From Roseibium album (GTDB lineage Bacteria; Pseudomonadota; Alphaproteobacteria; Rhizobiales; Stappiaceae), in NCBI GenBank assembly GCA_001404055.1, contig CXTY01000014.1, forward strand, positions 663,824 through 727,823: DNA of 64,000 nucleotides, read 5' to 3'. This document shows, in pieces, positions 62,308 to 64,000 of the stretch. Within the stretch, counting starts at the first letter, position 1. Each line of letters starts with the position of its first letter. The translations under genes and the position numbers were made by a program. The notes beneath the pieces were generated by a model, which saw only the letters and a list, made by a program, of their open reading frames with translations, was not told the origin of the DNA and did not search any database.

Positions 62308-63318
62308 TTAGCTATCTGGACCGATTGTCGGTCGCAAGGACCCCCGGTCAATGACCGTGCACGGGAACAACCGGATTTCCGGGCTTCGGTCCGGATTTTC
62401 GACCATTCCCACAACAAGCTCAACGGAACTCATGATGATGTCGCGAATGGGCTGGCGAATTGTTGTCAAGGAGTAAGCGTCCCATCCCGCCATCGCGATA
62501 TCGTTGAAGCCCAGAAATCCGATATCCTGAGGAATGGATTTTCCGGCGGCCTTGGCCGCATCCATGGCCCCCATGCAAATCAGATCGTCACCGCAGAAGA
62601 CTGCTTCAATTGTTTCCGTTTTCATGAGATCGGCCATCGCTTCACGACCCGCCCTGTAAGTGTAGTTATCCGCGAACACTTTCGCGACGACAGAGAGCCC
62701 GAGCTCATTTGACGTCCTCAAGAATCCAGCGGTTCGGTCCTTGGTGGAAGTTGCTGTTTCAGGGCCCCCGAGCAAAGCGACCGATCTGTAGCCACGATCA
62801 GCAAAAGTGCGTGCCGCCATGCTGCCGCAATGTTCATTGTTGATGCCGACAACATGCACATTGGCATTTGCCTGATACTTTCCAAAGGTATGGATGACGG
62901 GAATTCCAGCGGTCTGAAAAGCGTTTGCGAAGCTTGTGGGCAATGTGGACGTCGCAACAATGACACCATCAACGCTGTATTGCCGGAGCAGCTCAACAAA
63001 TTTCTTTGGCGAGGTATCGCCAGACAGATTGACGAGCAACGGGCGCAGGCCGCGTTTCTGCAATTCGCTGGTGAAAAGATCAAATACATCAAGAAAGGCA
63101 GGGTTTTGAAAATTGTTGGCAACCAGCCCGATCAGCTTGGTGCGATTGGTGGCCAGACTGCGCGCAATCAATGAAGGCTGGTAGCCCAGGGCCTTTGCGG
63201 CCTTCTCGACCTTTTCCCTGGTGCGAGCTGAAACACTCGCCCCTTCCGTGAACGTGCGCGACACCGCAGAACGAGAAACGCCAGCCCTTTCCGCAACTTC
63301 CTTCAGTGTAACTGCCAA
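62308..63318 (-). CDS. LacI-family repressor of inositol genes
   Basis: A 336-residue repressor. N-terminal LacI helix-turn-helix VTLKEVAERAGVSRSAVSRTFTEGASVSARTREKVEKAAKALGYQPSLIARSL, then a periplasmic-binding-type sensor domain (LIGLVANNFQNPAFLDVFDLF; VHVVGINNEHCGSMAAR). I chose the TTG at 63318 because LacI proteins start just before TLKDVA; a second TTG at 63357 is an alternative. The palindrome 63391-63406 upstream suggests autoregulation and joint control of the adjacent sugar-binding protein and the iol operons. Confidence 0.85.
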   Translation of the reverse strand: MAVTLKEVAERAGVSRSAVSRTFTEGASVSARTREKVEKAAKALGYQPSLIARSLATNRTKLIGLVANNFQNPAFLDVFDLFTSELQKRGLRPLLVNLSGDTSPKKFVELLRQYSVDGVIVATSTLPTSFANAFQTAGIPVIHTFGKYQANANVHVVGINNEHCGSMAARTFADRGYRSVALLGGPETATSTKDRTAGFLRTSNELGLSVVAKVFADNYTYRAGREAMADLMKTETIEAVFCGDDLICMGAMDAAKAAGKSIPQDIGFLGFNDIAMAGWDAYSLTTIRQPIRDIIMSSVELVVGMVENPDRSPEIRLFPCTVIDRGSLRPTIGPDS

Positions 63319-63390
63319 TTCCCTGATCCAACCCGTCAACGTCAAACTCTTTGCCAAAAACTACACGATTGATCACAACGGTCAATTTCT

Positions 63391-63406
63391 TTGCAACCGG
63401 TTGCAA
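63391..63406. promoter_or_regulatory. LacI operator between repressor and sugar-binding-protein genes
   Basis: TTGCAACCGGTTGCAA is a perfect 16-base palindrome with the CG centre typical of LacI/PurR family sites. It shares TTGCAA arms with the site at 59046. It lies in the divergent region between the LacI gene and the binding-protein gene. Confidence 0.88.
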
Positions 63407-63494
63407 TTTTTTCTCGATTATGTTTGTCTGAGCTCAGGCACAAATTTCACCACGACGGCTTCGTTGGGTGGTGCCAACACTTTGGGAGGAACAT

Positions 63495-64000
63495 ATGAAG
63501 AAGACACTTTTAGCGATGGCGGCAGCAGCTGTTGCGTTTACCGGTCTGACGGCACCTTCGGTTGCCGAGGGCGAGCGTTTTGTTCTTGTCAGCCATGCGC
63601 CTGACAGCGACAGCTGGTGGAACACGATCAAGAACGGCCTTGCGCTGGCAGGCGAGCAGGTTGGTGCGGAGGTTGAATACCGCAATCCGCCAACCGGTGA
63701 CATTGCCGACATGGCCCGCATCATCGAGCAGACCGCTGCGTCCAACCCTGACGGCATCATCACGACGCTCGCAGACTATGACGTGCTGTCCGGCCCGATC
63801 CAGAATGCCGTTGCCAAGGGCATTCCGGTGATCATCATCAACTCAGGCACGCCGGAGCAGGCAGCGGACGTCGGCGCGCTGATGTATGTCGGCCAGCCGG
63901 AATATGACGCAGGTCTTGCTGCCGGTCAGCGCGCCAAGCGTGACGGCATCGGCTCGTTCCTGTGTGTCAACCACGTGGTTTCCAACCCGGTTGTGGGTGA
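63495..64000 (+). CDS. Sugar ABC transporter periplasmic binding protein (partial, inositol-type)
   Basis: The gene runs off the window; 168 codons are visible. Signal peptide MKKTLLAMAAAAVAFTGLTA is followed by the type I periplasmic-binding fold typical of ribose/inositol proteins: FVLVSHAPDSDSWWNTIKNGLALAGEQVGAEVEY, MARIIEQTAASNPDGIITTL and IPVIIINSG. ATG 63495 has GGGAGGA upstream. It is divergent from the LacI gene and likely the binding subunit of a myo-inositol ABC importer (IbpA-like). Confidence 0.87.
   Translation, partial: MKKTLLAMAAAAVAFTGLTAPSVAEGERFVLVSHAPDSDSWWNTIKNGLALAGEQVGAEVEYRNPPTGDIADMARIIEQTAASNPDGIITTLADYDVLSGPIQNAVAKGIPVIIINSGTPEQAADVGALMYVGQPEYDAGLAAGQRAKRDGIGSFLCVNHVVSNPVVG

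Overview
The window looks like chromosome of a heterotrophic, probably marine alphaproteobacterium. The evidence is the moderately GC-rich coding, phosphonate and trimethyl-type TRAP transport habits, alphaproteobacterial PHO boxes, a form I aerobic CO dehydrogenase cluster, and many short mirrored REP-like hairpins between genes. A Hyphomicrobiales member of the Stappiaceae (Roseibium/Labrenzia type) would fit, but that is inference. I see no tRNA, rRNA, CRISPR array, insertion sequence or prophage. Coding density is high and most genes sit in tight operons with 1- or 4-base start/stop overlaps.

Region by region. 1-2986: phosphonate uptake genes phnD and phnC, divergent from a hexapeptide-repeat transferase of phosphonate clusters, each side carrying a PHO box. 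3053-8311: small housekeeping or regulatory genes, then an operon of a class V PLP enzyme and a class II glutamine amidotransferase divergent from an Lrp-type regulator. 8400-11063: a large secreted SH3-domain protein with a basic repeat tail. 11425-19209: the most interesting block, a Gfo/Idh/MocA protein and GntR regulator divergent from a two-component flavin sulfonate monooxygenase, an aldo/keto reductase, a flavin reductase and a complete DctQMP TRAP transporter. This reads as a sulfoquinovose (sulfo-ASMO-type) catabolic cluster in which a TRAP system replaces the usual ABC importer and a Gfo/Idh-type protein stands where a glycosidase is expected. 19470-24018: Sel1 protein, diheme cytochrome c peroxidase, a YeiH-type exporter and an unusual zinc-knuckle methionyl-tRNA synthetase. 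24220-27904: TetR/YciI pair and the ergothioneine genes egtB-egtD. 28039-34052: LysE exporter, RpiR regulator and a TAXI-type TRAP transporter with a UspA protein. 34301-38591: YghU-like glutathione enzyme and pntAB transhydrogenase. 38698-44082: a CUT1 sugar ABC operon with an embedded dehydrogenase.

44793-54367: an aerobic CO dehydrogenase cluster in the order coxC-M-S-L-D-E-F-G. CoxL carries the AYRCSFR form I active-site motif, so true CO oxidation is likely. A 61-residue hydrophobic reading frame with a strong ribosome binding site follows coxG. 54427-64000: a myo-inositol catabolism locus, with iolD-iolC-iolB-aldolase leftward, two Gfo/Idh dehydrogenases flanking iolE rightward, a LacI-family repressor, and the start of a periplasmic sugar-binding protein cut by the window edge. 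Two matching LacI-type palindromes at the two divergent promoters tie this locus together.

Taken together the window encodes scavenging of phosphonates, sulfosugar, cyclitols and other carbohydrates, supplemented by energy from CO and redox balancing by transhydrogenase and ergothioneine. Functional assignments rest on recognised sequence motifs and gene order; no database search was possible.
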